Assembly (NCBI GenBank): GCA_018343915.1
Contig: JABRWF010000006.1
Coordinates: 806,001-870,000 of the forward strand
Length of the DNA stretch: 64,000 nucleotides
Origin: Agroathelia rolfsii
Taxonomy: Eukaryota; Basidiomycota; Agaricomycetes; Amylocorticiales; Amylocorticiaceae
Reading direction: 5' to 3'
Both the position numbers and the translations under genes were made by a program. Under the pieces are notes generated by a model. The model was given only the letters and a program-made list of their open reading frames with translations, was not told the DNA's origin and searched no databases. Shown here one piece after another: positions 45,309 to 56,768 of this stretch. The stretch's first letter is position 1. Each line of letters starts with the position of its first letter.

Positions 45309-45619
45309 GCTTATTGGAGGGTTAAAAAGTCTAGTTATTAACTTGAGGTGAGCAGATGCGTATCAAACGATGGGCTAGTATTAGTTCAAGTTATCAGGCA
45401 GGGGCTCAGAGGCACTGGTAGTGGTAGATAGAGAGTTGTGTAAGAGGCGAGCCAGAATCTCGGAAGTAAATCCATTGCCTTCCTGCTTATATGATAGGTT
45501 GTTGGGATCCTTGGATTCATTCAGAATTTGCACTCTCGACTTTTTGAAAACTATTGGTAACTGGATAGTATATTATAAGATCTTGCATTTAATCCCGAAT
45601 TAAAGAAGGTGAGAAAAAA
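45309..45619. other. Intergenic between two minus-strand genes
   Basis: About 310 bp, nothing recognised. It must carry the TAF13 promoter and the DUF4211 gene's 3' end. Confidence 0.5.
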
Positions 45620-47456
45620 TTAATCGTCAAGATAATCATCTCCTTTGCCGTTCATCTCGAGGTTGTTAGCCCTTTCCATCATCTCCTTGATCTTTATCCA
45701 TTCCGTTTCAATCACATGGCGCTCGTCTAGCCAATCCATATAAGCATCGGCATCCTGAGAATCTTCAGGCGGTTGCAGGCCTCCGAGATATGCAACTGAT
45801 ACATAACCACTTTTGTCTTGTTGGCCATCTTGTATCTCACTCGAAAGTGAATTGAATAAGGCGTACTTGAAAGAAGAGACTGGTTACTGTTCAATCACTG
45901 TGGATTTAATTGGAACTACATACCTCCCAGTGACAAAATTCGTGAAAAGCCCTTGTACGAGCCGCGCAGAAGCGCCCAAGATGGTATTCTCTTCTTCTCT
46001 TCTTTCCTTGTTCATCTTCGGTGTCTTCATCGCTCTCGCCTTCGTCTGGTGAGTCGTCTTCTAGTTGCTATATTACAGCATCAAACATTAAGAAAACTTC
46101 CTTGAGATACTGAGACCATTACCTCGAATGTAAGTTTGTCATAAGTAAATCCACTAAGGCGTGCGGCGCGGGTAGATTTTCGGCCACTCATTCCGCATGC
46201 ATCGCAGCCAGGTACCGTAAATTCGAGCATAGCAATGTTGAGAGTTGGGTATTTTCTGAGAGGATTGATGTATCTGTAGACATATATTAGCAGAAAAAAT
46301 TCTATTTCTGGTCAAACGATACGAACTCGGGCTTCCATTGAGATGACTGGATCGAAGAATCTCGAATACCGTCAAGTTTTCGTCTCATGATAAACAGGGG
46401 TACAGCAAAGTATTCGTCTAAACCATAACATCAGATATATTCCTTAAATTAAGGCTTGAAATCGGTGCCAATCATACCTTTAACGCTGTTCTCCATGAAC
46501 GTTCGACGATCTCCAAGAGGCGTCACGGCCAAATGAACGAAAAGTTGACATATAATCTTAAACTGATGTGCCAAGTCTTGATGTGAGTTCATGCTGAAGG
46601 CCGCAGGCAGTTCCAATTGTAGCTCCTCATCGGCGTCGTCTACCATCCAAGAGTCATCCTCTCCTTCTAGAGACTGCTCGCTAGCTTTGGAACCATCAGA
46701 GTTTCCATCGTTGTCAGGTTTGGCACCTTCGAAAGGCTCGACATCTTCATCGCTATTCCCTTGGGAATAGTCGGACGATTCTTGAGGTGAATCACGAGCA
46801 TTCTTTCCCAGTTTCTTGCGTCTGAGCTTCTCAAGATTCTTTTGATATATGCTCTTCTTGTCGCGCGTACGAAAGCGAGCTTCTATGATTTCTGGGGCCC
46901 TGTCATGCCAGGACAAAAGAAATTACATATATCAGAGCAGCTTACGATCTTGGTCAATTTCATCCGCAAGATCACTTTCATTTTCCTCCTCTGGTGAGGG
47001 TGGCCGTACACGAAGGATCTTTCTTCTGGGCTGCACCTCTTCATCATCATCGTCCGGAACAGCTCTTGATTTTCCTTTTCTTGGTTTGGCCACTGGGGAA
47101 GAGTCAGGGTCAGACTCTGGGGTTAACGCTACACAGGCTCTTTCAATTGGAGAAGTAAGCTGGGTTGTAGAGACACTAGAACGGGGGGAACGTCGGCGTT
47201 TTGGAGAATCACTAGCATTATCACGAAACTTTTCGAATTTGATAGCTGCTACGTTGTCACTGCTGTCGCTGCCATTTGCATCTGAGTGTGAACCAGGGTT
47301 GGAGGGATTTAAGAGGTCCTCAGAAGGCTCTTGATTCACTGGCCCAGAGGGATTTTTCTGAGATGATGTTCCTTTAAAATGTTCTGTCAACCTTCGTTGT
47401 CGAAGAGCTCGAGGTGGAGCTGGAGTGTCACGGTTTTTGGAGATACGACGGGGCAT
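45620..47456 (-). CDS. DUF4211-domain nuclear protein
   Basis: The N-terminus is basic and Ser/Pro-rich with likely nuclear signals (MPRRISKNRDTPAPPRALRQ, PKRRRSPRSS, VQPRRKILRVRPP). A charged coiled segment follows (RTRDKKSIYQKNLEKLRRKK). The DUF4211 domain starts DDSWMVDDADEELQLELPAA and FSMNSHQDLAHQFKIICQL, then DEYFAVPLFIMRRKLDGIRD. It continues KYPTLNIAMLEFTVPGCDAC with GMSGRKSTRAARLSG (a short CxxC), then YHLGRFCAARTRAFHEFCHW. The acidic end runs EDSQDADAYMDWLDERHV to GDDYLDD. The family is conserved in fungi but its molecular role is not settled. MVGLSTM six codons upstream (47474) is an alternative start. Shares a divergent promoter of about 305 bp with the next gene. Confidence 0.75.
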
Positions 47457-47761
47457 TGTAGATAAACCAACCACTCGGGGCGATTAAACAGTGCTGAGTA
47501 GTCAGACCTAGTCAGGATTGGGCTATGGGTTTCAAAAAAAAAGGTTCAAGTTTTGAAAGCACAATACATCATCCTAACTTGGACCAAGTGGTAGAAGCTA
47601 GAGTCCGAGAATCGCGGGGTGAACAAGTGCTATAGAGCAAGTTAGCAAATCAAGCAAACTTCAAAGTACGCTTTTACTGTAACCACTATTGACACTGTGC
47701 CAGCACTACTGTCGCAACGTTTATGATTTCTGTCCCTTCACATCAATAAACCTATCGCACA
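47457..47761. promoter_or_regulatory. Divergent promoter region
   Basis: About 305 bp between the DUF4211 gene (-) and the giant scaffold gene (+). No coding signal. No clear core promoter element. Confidence 0.45.
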
Positions 47762-50700
47762 ATGTCAAGGCCCACCGTCAATCTCCACATTGATACTTCG
47801 AGTTCATTGAATGTCGATGCACCAAGGATATCCATCGAACCACACTCACCTAGGGCACCATCCCTCCTGCTCTCGGAAAAGTCTCAGTCTCCTCTCTCTC
47901 CACATACGCCATCTTTGCCTATACCATATTCACCGGATCCGGAGAAGTCGCCATCGCGTCTTCAATTTGGCCGCTCGAGTTCACATAATGCGCACAAAGG
48001 GAAATTTGAGTCCCGTAAATTGTTGGCCCATCTATTATACGAACTGCAAGATCGGAAAATGCCTCCCTCGGTCTTTGAAACTTTTAGGACAGGGCCATCC
48101 GCACCGTCAGCCCCTTCTCTAGGTTCCGTAGTACAGACTGTCAGAGGTGCTGTAAAGTTGAATCACGGAAAGGGTGATACATCGGTAGTTGAGGACGAAG
48201 ACGACACAAGTCTCCCAGCTCACGAGACAGATGTTACTTTGGATCTGTTAAACCAACTCAAGGAAGTTCTTCTTATTTCTATTTCAAATGGATGGCAGAT
48301 TTTCTACGATAGGTACCTAAACATTAGAAACTCTGTCTTCAATCAGCATTCATATTTGTCAAAGCTCAGAACCTCCGCATGAAGATCGTCAGAACTCCAT
48401 AGGGCGCTCACCCTTCCGCCTGAGAAGGCAGAGCGGTCAGAGCCCACGTAGGTCTTCTCGTTCAGCATCTCCCAACCCAACAGGTGAAATGAAGGCACCC
48501 GAGTTATTTTCACAATGCATATCAGTTTTGGGTTCCATAGTCCTTCATGATTGTCGATTCCGATCCTCATCTCCACGTTTGTCTCGTCCGGGAAACTCCC
48601 TACAGTTTGCCGCTCTTGACGTCGCACAATTTCTTGTATTCAATCATCGACATGAGCCGAAGATCATTTCGCGGATTGTGTCTGCCATGATTCCTGCTTT
48701 TGAGACATTCCCATACACCATGCATTTTCACTTGCTCAATTTTTTTGATCAGGTTGTAATGGGAGGTGTCCTGGAAGAACTTCGATATGCTCAGGGAGCT
48801 ACCAGTGTTTCATCGTCGACGACACAAGGTTTGATCTAATTGTCTTGTTTTATTTTTCTAATCAAATCTCACACGATTCATCAGCACCGCGAGTCCCAAA
48901 CCCCGAGAACGAGAATAACAGCCCTCCATTCATCTCCATCCAGGTTGAAGAAGCTCCAGATGAAGTCCAGGAGACCGTCACAGATAGACGGAAACCATGG
49001 CTCTCACAAATATCATGGGATATGATGGCGACAAAGTCTACAAACGCGCCTCTACAGCCTATCCCTATCTACCATCTATCATCGCTCGTTACGCCTTTCA
49101 TAGCAACCGCTCTGGAGAACCTTGATTTAGCTAGTCTAGAACTCCCTCTTCTTCGATTTCACCAAGTTTTCCGGAACATCATGAACCTCAAACCCGACGT
49201 TTACCTCAATCTTTTGGAGATTGTTGCTTATCACACCACCAAAGCGCGACGGGCGGCTGTGAACATGCTGTTCACCTTTTATCCAAAAGCCCTGGGTCAT
49301 ACGATCATTAGCAAACCTCTTCGCATATTTAGCACTTCATCTTCGCTGGAAGAAGTAGAGAACCGTCATCACGGTCATGGCGGACACCCTGTTTCTCAAA
49401 GGCACCCTCATCCACTGCTGGGAGAATCTGTTGCACATAATTTTGTTCCTTGGCATTTCGATTCTCATTCGGCCCCAGCAACTTATCAAGATATGTTATC
49501 CCGGGACTGTCACGCATGCTCTTCAAGCATCAACGGCTTCGGGTTGCTGTGCACCCTTTGCTTAATCACGGTGCATCTTGAATGTTATGACTATCCTGAT
49601 GGTCTTTGGTCGTTCGAGTATGCATTTGAGTCGGATCCTAACGTTAAGAAAGTCGTGATGGAACGATTTTGTTATATTTGCCCATCGCGGCATGATGTAA
49701 CGCTGAAATATCACAAGACAAAACACAGACATCAGCTTCGACCGGTGAATTCCTTCAACCTGTCCTTATGCGCAATATGTCATTTGCCGTTGTGGGGCAT
49801 CTTTGCTCAAGGACTGAAGTGTAGCAAGTGCCATCAGTTATCGCATTCCGCCTGTGCTGAAGAACTATCTTCCTTACCTTGTCGAATCGAACCTAGCAAA
49901 TCTTCAAATTTGACTATCGAATGGGAGTCACTCAGACAATCTTTCCTCGATCACTATCGCGACGTCGTTGGCCTGCCTTCCATCACCACCTTCGAAGAAG
50001 CTTCTGTACTTCATTCCGTGTTCATGACTCAGCTGGCTTTGTTGAATCACGGCATTACAACAGGATCCATTATCGTAAAACATGGAAGCGCAGGAGTCTT
50101 TCGAAAATCGGAAGAAATCAAAGAATTCGAGCTACAATCATTAGCCAAGAATTATAGCAGCCAGCTTTCCTCCAACTCGCTGCTTATGTCTGAGTCCACA
50201 CAGGATTACATCGAACAGAATAATCTCACCCCCCAACAACTCAGTATCGTACATGATTGGTCTATGTTAGTGTATATCGTCACGATCGTAAAGTCACCTA
50301 TAGAATCCAATCAAGAACGTCCAGTTTCTTCAGCATCTCTCCTTGCTGTTGCTCCCCTTGAGGCGGCGGAAACGGAAGAGCAGGCACATCCCTACGAAGT
50401 CGTCTCATTAGCACATATCCGTGATTCACTGGCATTGAATTTAGGCATACAATCCGATGTTGTCGCTCGCATACTGTTCCATCATCTCCATCACATCGGT
50501 TTTTTTGAAAGGAGTGATAGGAATCCAATACTCTTGACGTCTGCTCCTCGAGAACCCGAGATTCGTTGTATTTTTCCTCTCCCTTTCGGTTTGGATGTGT
50601 CAACGGACGTGGAGACTTTAATGTCAGCATTTGAGGCGTGCATTACCGAACTGGATATCTCCTTGAACGAAGTTGGCTTTTTGCTTCTCACTCGTCGACT

Positions 50701-53303
50701 CTGGCCAAACGGAATAGTGTCTGATTACGCTGTGAAGAGGATATTTCGGGCATTATTACACTGGGTCATCGACGAAGTAAGTGATATATAGCAACCCCCG
50801 CGAAAATGTCCTTCTCATCCTCTATTCATGATCTAGGACCGTATATTGGAAGTGCTCATACGAGATCATATATCGCATGGAAAAGATCTTCCTGGGACTA
50901 GGCACCGTACCGATCATCTAACGTGGCCCCATGGCATTCTGAAAACTGATAAACAAACCCACCGGAACGCAGCAGGGACCAGCGGAGATTATATAGGCTC
51001 CAGACATGCACTCTTAAATCACTACGTCGTGCCATGGCTTCGAGCGCTTCATAAGCAGATGGATGGGAACTACTCCCAAATGGTCTATGAACTCGTCTCG
51101 GACATTGCTGAAGATAACTTGACTGTAAATATGCACCCAGAGTCTAGGCCATCTGACCTTGTAGGTTTTATCCCATAATTCAGCGCTGAAATTGTTAGCT
51201 CACAACGGCTGTAGCATTTTGACAGTGCTTTCCTGAATGAAATTCTGAGATTGCTTGTGAAAGTGTTCCAGAGCTCCCTATGTTTCAGTGCTGTGGACGA
51301 CATAGTCTTTAGATGGCTAAATGACACGTCAAGATTAGGCGTCACGGGCCAAGTAAATGGATTAATTCTATTACAGTATAACTAGGCTCATTAACGATTC
51401 ATAGTCTATGTCTTCAGTGAGCAAACTGTTCAGCCGTGACTCGGAGCCCGTGAGCCGTAGCAGCTCTTTAGGGGAGGGCGTCGGCTCATTTGAAACATCA
51501 GCATTTGTCGTCCCGAGCCCATGGGATATCATCATCAACACGGCTAATTTGGGCACAGAAGCTATCATACAGGCTTTTGAATGGAACCAATTACTGGCCC
51601 GCTCTGGAGTTGATGTACCGATGAAGACCTACGTGCAGCTGTTCACTCTTGCTATCCAGACGAATGTCCCGTTGGTAGAATGTAATATTCTGATCAAGGC
51701 GGCATTTTCGTCTACTTGGCTCAAGGTCTTCGGGCGCGATTCTTTACAAGCTAATATTGCAGAGCTTCATCAACATCTGGCTACGTCAATCATCAACGCA
51801 TTGAAGCATCAAGATACCTACTTGGAAGCGTAAGCTGACCATTTTCTTCAGTTTCAGCACTCATTGAGATATGTTTGAAGATTTCTCCTATTGCGTCTTT
51901 CCTTGGCGACATGTCTATTAATATATGGCTGTGATCGACAGGCAATCATAGCCGCTGGGTTGATCGAAGAATCTGAAGTGAAAGATTTGGCATCTCGGTC
52001 TGTCTAACAGATATCGCCTATGGCCTCCACTTATTGATGAGATTGACAAATTGCAGACGACGCATGACCACTCGGATGTCTATGATATCTGATCCTGTCA
52101 TCGTTCATTCCAAATTGATGGCTGCTATTCATCGTTATCTCAGCGTTGGGTCAGATGAGATAGTGGTTATGATTGGTTCGTTCGTCAGCATCCTTATCAA
52201 TCAGACTCGTCTGCTTGAGAGTCATGAAATCGACAACTTCATACTCCGAAATGGAGAGGTTCTTTGCTCGTGGTGAGTTTTGTTTCATAGATGCTTTGCG
52301 GTTCATTGAATTGTGGATCGGCAGCGCCTGGAGGCTTTATGAAATTCAGAGACATGATATTTCCGAAATGCGCACTAGCCTCCTCATTCGCATTCTGGTC
52401 GTTGATGCGCAGTCTTTCAATGACTTACTGAGGAATTTATTTCGTATGGAAGGTCCTTGGGAGCAAAGGTAGATGTACCTAAACCAATGTGATATATCCG
52501 CTGACACAGCTCCATACTCCTTAAAGGATGTTCGCAGTTGCTCGTCTATTCCGTATCATTTTGGATGTAACAAGCCCAGGTTTCAGGCTTGACGATCGAC
52601 AGTGGAGATCAAATGTAACAAGCATATTTGAAATGTACTTTTCATCATTTTGGAAGGATGAACGGGTATGATTTCTTGTTTTCTTCATACAAATATTTGC
52701 TTAACCTCTCCATAGGAAGAAATCCGACTCTCTGTCGGGTCATGGTCCCAAACTCTTAGGCCTGCACATCTAGAAGTCATCACTGCTTGCTGGGGCGAAA
52801 AAATGGCAAAAGGATCGGTACTAGAGCGAATTCAATTGGCCAACTTTTTAATACAGCTCCAGCCTCATTTCCCAGCCTGGCAGAGTACGCTAATTTTATC
52901 TTCTTTTTTTTTAACCCTATGAATCCATGTTTTTCTCTAGTAATATCATGGAGGCCTTTAATGGAAATCTTGTCGGAAGACAACTATACGCGGAAAAATG
53001 CAGATGATGACCTTGCATCTGCTCCTCTTGTCAGTCCGCATAAAAAGATTGTGTAAAATGCACTAACACTGGTATCAGTTCATGTATGACTTATCGTCGA
53101 AGCATAATAAAGGCAAAGTTGACCTGGATCCCAATTTCCCTCGTCTTCGCGTATGTTGTCATTCTTTGTTTTCTTATGAGTAAACTAAATTTTTACTTGT
53201 AGGTCGGGACAATTGCACTTTGTTTAAAGCTACTTGCAAGCGGACACCATATCGACTTATACTCATTGATGAAGATAAAAGAACATTTGGTATTCCATCT
53301 CTG

Positions 53304-53348
<45 letters not shown>

Positions 53349-56118
53349 GATGATGTTGTAGGTTGATACCATTGGCTTCGAAGATGTCAAAACAAACAAC
53401 GCCGGGACAGTCATTCACGTCCATTTCTCGCGCATTGAGAATGTACTGGAAACCGCCTACCCATGCCTGCTCAACCTCCCAACAGTTTTAGATGCTTCCA
53501 GAACATTAGAACTTCCTCCAAATGCGATGCGAATACAGGACCAAGGGGAGGCGTCATGCCCTGTACTTATTGGATCGGTGTTTGTGGATGTAGCGCTCCA
53601 CCTCTTCACTTCCATGTCGAAGCTCTCATACTTGCCGGATCTCGTGATGAAGAGCCTTCTGGACTCGATCGTCACGATTATCTACAAACATGATTTAGAA
53701 AGTAAGGCGCTTAAACATCTTGGACATACACTTCGCAGAGCGGCAAACCATGCTTTGGAGTTGTCGAGAGAAGAAGTCAGTTATGAAGTTAGGCAATTGG
53801 CCGTAACCGTGAGGATCCCTGGCGATTTCTGGACTTCTTCTTTCGCTCATAGCGCCTCATAGGTCACTCTCTCCTATGTGAAAAGATTCCCGGCACCAAA
53901 ACCAGATTTTATTAGGTATTTCGATTTTATCCTCTCAGGGAATATCATGCTTAACAGTCGTACAGCGACTGCATTCAAGAGACAATCAAGCTCATTGCGT
54001 CACTAAAGCATAGTGACGAAGATATGCTTGTTGGCTATGCTCGTAACTTGCTTGAAACATGTCTTGTCATGTAAGTCATCCTCCCTAAAATAATGCCAAC
54101 ATTTCTATCTCAAGGACATCAATCATTTCAAACTAGGCATTCTCATCATGGAGTCCTTCTCTCATTGTTCAAAGTTAGTGCATTTCAGAATTATATCTAT
54201 AACCCTTGCTGAACTGCAGCGATAGCGTCAGTTGGACGACGACATATTCATCGCGCTCAAGCAGGTCACCGACATGAACAGCAAAATACTAGATGAGAAC
54301 ATAACAAGCCTGCGTGATGACCTACTCCAAGACCTCTTCCACAGGAGCGCAGAAATTCGACCGGAAGATGCACAGATGATTGTGAAGAATTTGCATTCTT
54401 ATTTATTAAATGTGCAGACTTATCTTGGAGAAAATCTCATGCGATGTAAGTTATCAAATTGACTTTTAAGAATCTTTCTAAGATAGTTTTGGACAGTGGC
54501 ATCGAATTTCCTTGTCGACATCTCTCCTCGTTGGGCAACTCTGTCCTATGACCAGTTTGACCCGAATCCTCTGATCTCCACTTTCACGGTCTTATTAGTT
54601 CACAACAAGCAGCATCAGAGGGTGTGTGACTACCTTTAATTTCGTCCAACTCACTCGCCTGACGCACCCTAGTTACTTACAACGGCGATGGAAACTGTTC
54701 TCCGCCTAAGCCTGGCGCGCTTCGATGTCGATCGCAAGACTTTGGAAGGTCTCCTGCAACTCACGTCCTCGATTCACCGTCGCATGCGACACAATCGTGA
54801 TCAGATACGAGCATTGAACGGCGTTGACGAGATCCTTTTCGAGTCCGTGTCTGCCGCCCTTCTAAGCAGGTCTCGGACGACCCCAAAGACTCTAATAACT
54901 CTCATTGAGGTAAGAAAGCTGTTGTCCCGTTCAAGGATATGCCATGATTAAGGAAGAAATCAAAACAGACCGTCACTTGGACTGAGATGTATAAAGCACG
55001 AACAGCAAATGTGCCCCAAGTGTTCTCTCAGTATTTCGATCGCATGATCGCCGAGGGATTCATGTATCTGGAACAACATGTTTGGAGTGATACATTCTCT
55101 GACAACAGCATGAACGCCGCGCTGGTGGTGGCCAAAACGCTGCTCGAAGCTGCCGGGAGGAACAAAGTTGTGTTAGAAGAAGCTGGAAACGTGAGTAGCA
55201 CTCCCACCACCATCGATATATTCATACAGCTCATGAGAGCACGATTCTGCGCAGTCCATTTTATTGAGTACGCGAGCTTGGAACATCTTAATTCTGGAAG
55301 CTCTGTCTGCGGACACAACATCCTGGAGCGACTTGCTTTTGTCTCACTTCCATGCGTTTTCGGCCGTATACTTTACGTCTTTGCGCCCTTATATGCTTTC
55401 CGGTCCGGGAGTCGCCGAGACAGCGCAAACGAGCATCAATCACGCCTTTGCGGCGATGAAACTTTGGCTTCTACTTGCCGTAAGGAAGCGTCATCAGGAG
55501 CCGGGTACCGTGGAAGCTACAGGGGGAGAGGTACAGGAAGATCATGTTTCTCATGAAATTTGGGCAGTGCTGTGGCCACCTTTTGAAAGTATTGTAAATG
55601 CTTTTGAGGCGGACGCGATATCTGGAGGCACACCGGTATGATCACAGCTATCACCGCTCAAATTGATATTTTGACTGTGGTTTGGTTTTAGGGACTTGCC
55701 CACTCGATATGGTCATCCGTTGGAGACTTGTTTGTTTACATTCGACAAATTCATTCGCCCCTTGTAATCAACACGGCATCACATATCGCGCTTCTGAACC
55801 GTCTCAAGAAATATGGCCGAGGCGATGGCACTACTAATAAAGTGAGTATTTTTGACGTAGAAAGCTTTCCTGAATTTGGTTTGACATAGCATCTTTTAGT
55901 TGACAAAGGTGGTGCAGCAATTACAGGAACCGCTTCCAAACCAAGCCAGCTGGGACAACATCATAGTCCAAGTCAAGAAGGATATCTCCGTCGCTGAGAA
56001 GCTGCAAGCACTGGACATGAAACGCAAGGAGAGTGGAGCCAGTAAGACTGTTCCTGAGGTCTTCCAAGCTTTGGACCGAAGACGTGACTACAGTGGTGGT
56101 CGGAGGATAGTGACGTGA
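47762..56118 (+). CDS. Very large helical-repeat protein with two C1-like zinc fingers (possibly UNC80-like)
   Basis: A multi-exon gene of 8.4 kb, coding for an estimated 2,000 or more residues. It starts MSRPTVNLHIDTSSSLNVDA with a Ser/Pro-rich region. Long helical, HEAT/ARM-like stretches follow (LLEIVAYHTTKARRAAVNML; VDVPMKTYVQLFTLAIQTNV). The 648-codon exon from about 48,900 contains two Cys/His modules: CHACSSSINGFGLLCTLC with HLEC, and HRHQLRPVNSFNLSLCAIC with CSKCHQLSHSAC. Their spacing resembles C1 (diacylglycerol-type) fingers. The gene ends KVVQQLQEPLPNQASWDN... to RRIVT and TGA 56118. Large fungal proteins annotated as UNC80-like share this general plan, but I cannot confirm that from motifs alone. 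A furry/Mor2-type scaffold is a second option. Many exons are short and approximate. An intron near 53,311 carries a (CT)n tract. Confidence 0.6.
53311..53345. repeat. (CT)n microsatellite in an intron
   Basis: About 35 bp of pure CT repeat inside an intron of the giant gene, just before its acceptor region. Confidence 0.95.
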
Positions 56119-56176
56119 AAGAATAATAAATTAGGAGGATGGCATTATTGAGCAAGGGTATATAATGAATGATACA

Positions 56177-56553
56177 TTATGCGTCTCGTAGTTTTGCCTT
56201 TTGGGCCTTTTTGCGATTTTCTTTGGCGATTGTGGTTCCAACGAAAGAGCCGATGACGGTAAGGCTTACGACAAGTAAAATTGCAGGGAGACGAATAGCC
56301 CACTCCCTGGCAGGGAAGTACTGGTGGATTGGGCTAGATACATCAAAGAATGGCTGGAGGTATATGAATACCTTGGATGTAGATCATGAGTCAAGCAGCA
56401 GCCATACGCACCAGGAGGATCGCCCATGTGGTGTAGTAGACAAAAACAAAGGCAGCTGCCAGCAGCATAGAGCCGCCAAGAACCTTATCGCTAGTGCCCT
56501 GCGCAGGTATGAATATACAAAAAGCGAATGTGGTAAGGAATGCAGCAGACCAT
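56177..56553 (-). CDS. DPM2: Dolichol-phosphate mannose synthase regulatory subunit DPM2
   Basis: DPM2 is a small ER membrane protein that stabilises dolichol-phosphate mannose synthase, which supplies mannose for N-glycans, GPI anchors and O-mannosylation. Three exons give 88 residues: the ATG alone (56551-56553), 56412-56498 and 56177-56353. The first intron (GTCTGC to GCGCAG, 52 bp) directly follows the start codon. Translation reads MGTSDKVLGGSMLLAAAFVF, then VYYTTWAILL, PFFDVSSPIHQYFPAREW, AIRLPAILLVVSLTVIGSFV, and a basic end (AKENRKKAQKAKLRDA). The two hydrophobic hairpin segments, the PF-D-SS-IH loop and the Lys-rich C-terminus match DPM2. No single open frame covers it. Convergent with the giant gene (58 bp apart), divergent from TRS120 (215 bp). 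Confidence 0.88.
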
Positions 56554-56768
56554 AGTTGGAATGACGACACGTAGTAGGAGTGGCAGTGACTAGTAAGTAC
56601 TTGTTAATACAAGTGCAAGTGTTGGGATGCTTCCGATCAGTCGACCGCTTATTTCAGTTGCAGTCAGTGACGCCAGCAGCGAGCAACTGAGCGGCTGCGT
56701 CTTCGTCTGAGGAATGCATCTCTGAAATTTGACGACTGATCTATACGATACCATAAACTACTTCTCGA

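Noticed and set aside
53193..53414. Minus-strand frame with Arg-Glu repeats
   Set aside because: It is only the translation of the (CT)n microsatellite in an intron of the giant gene.
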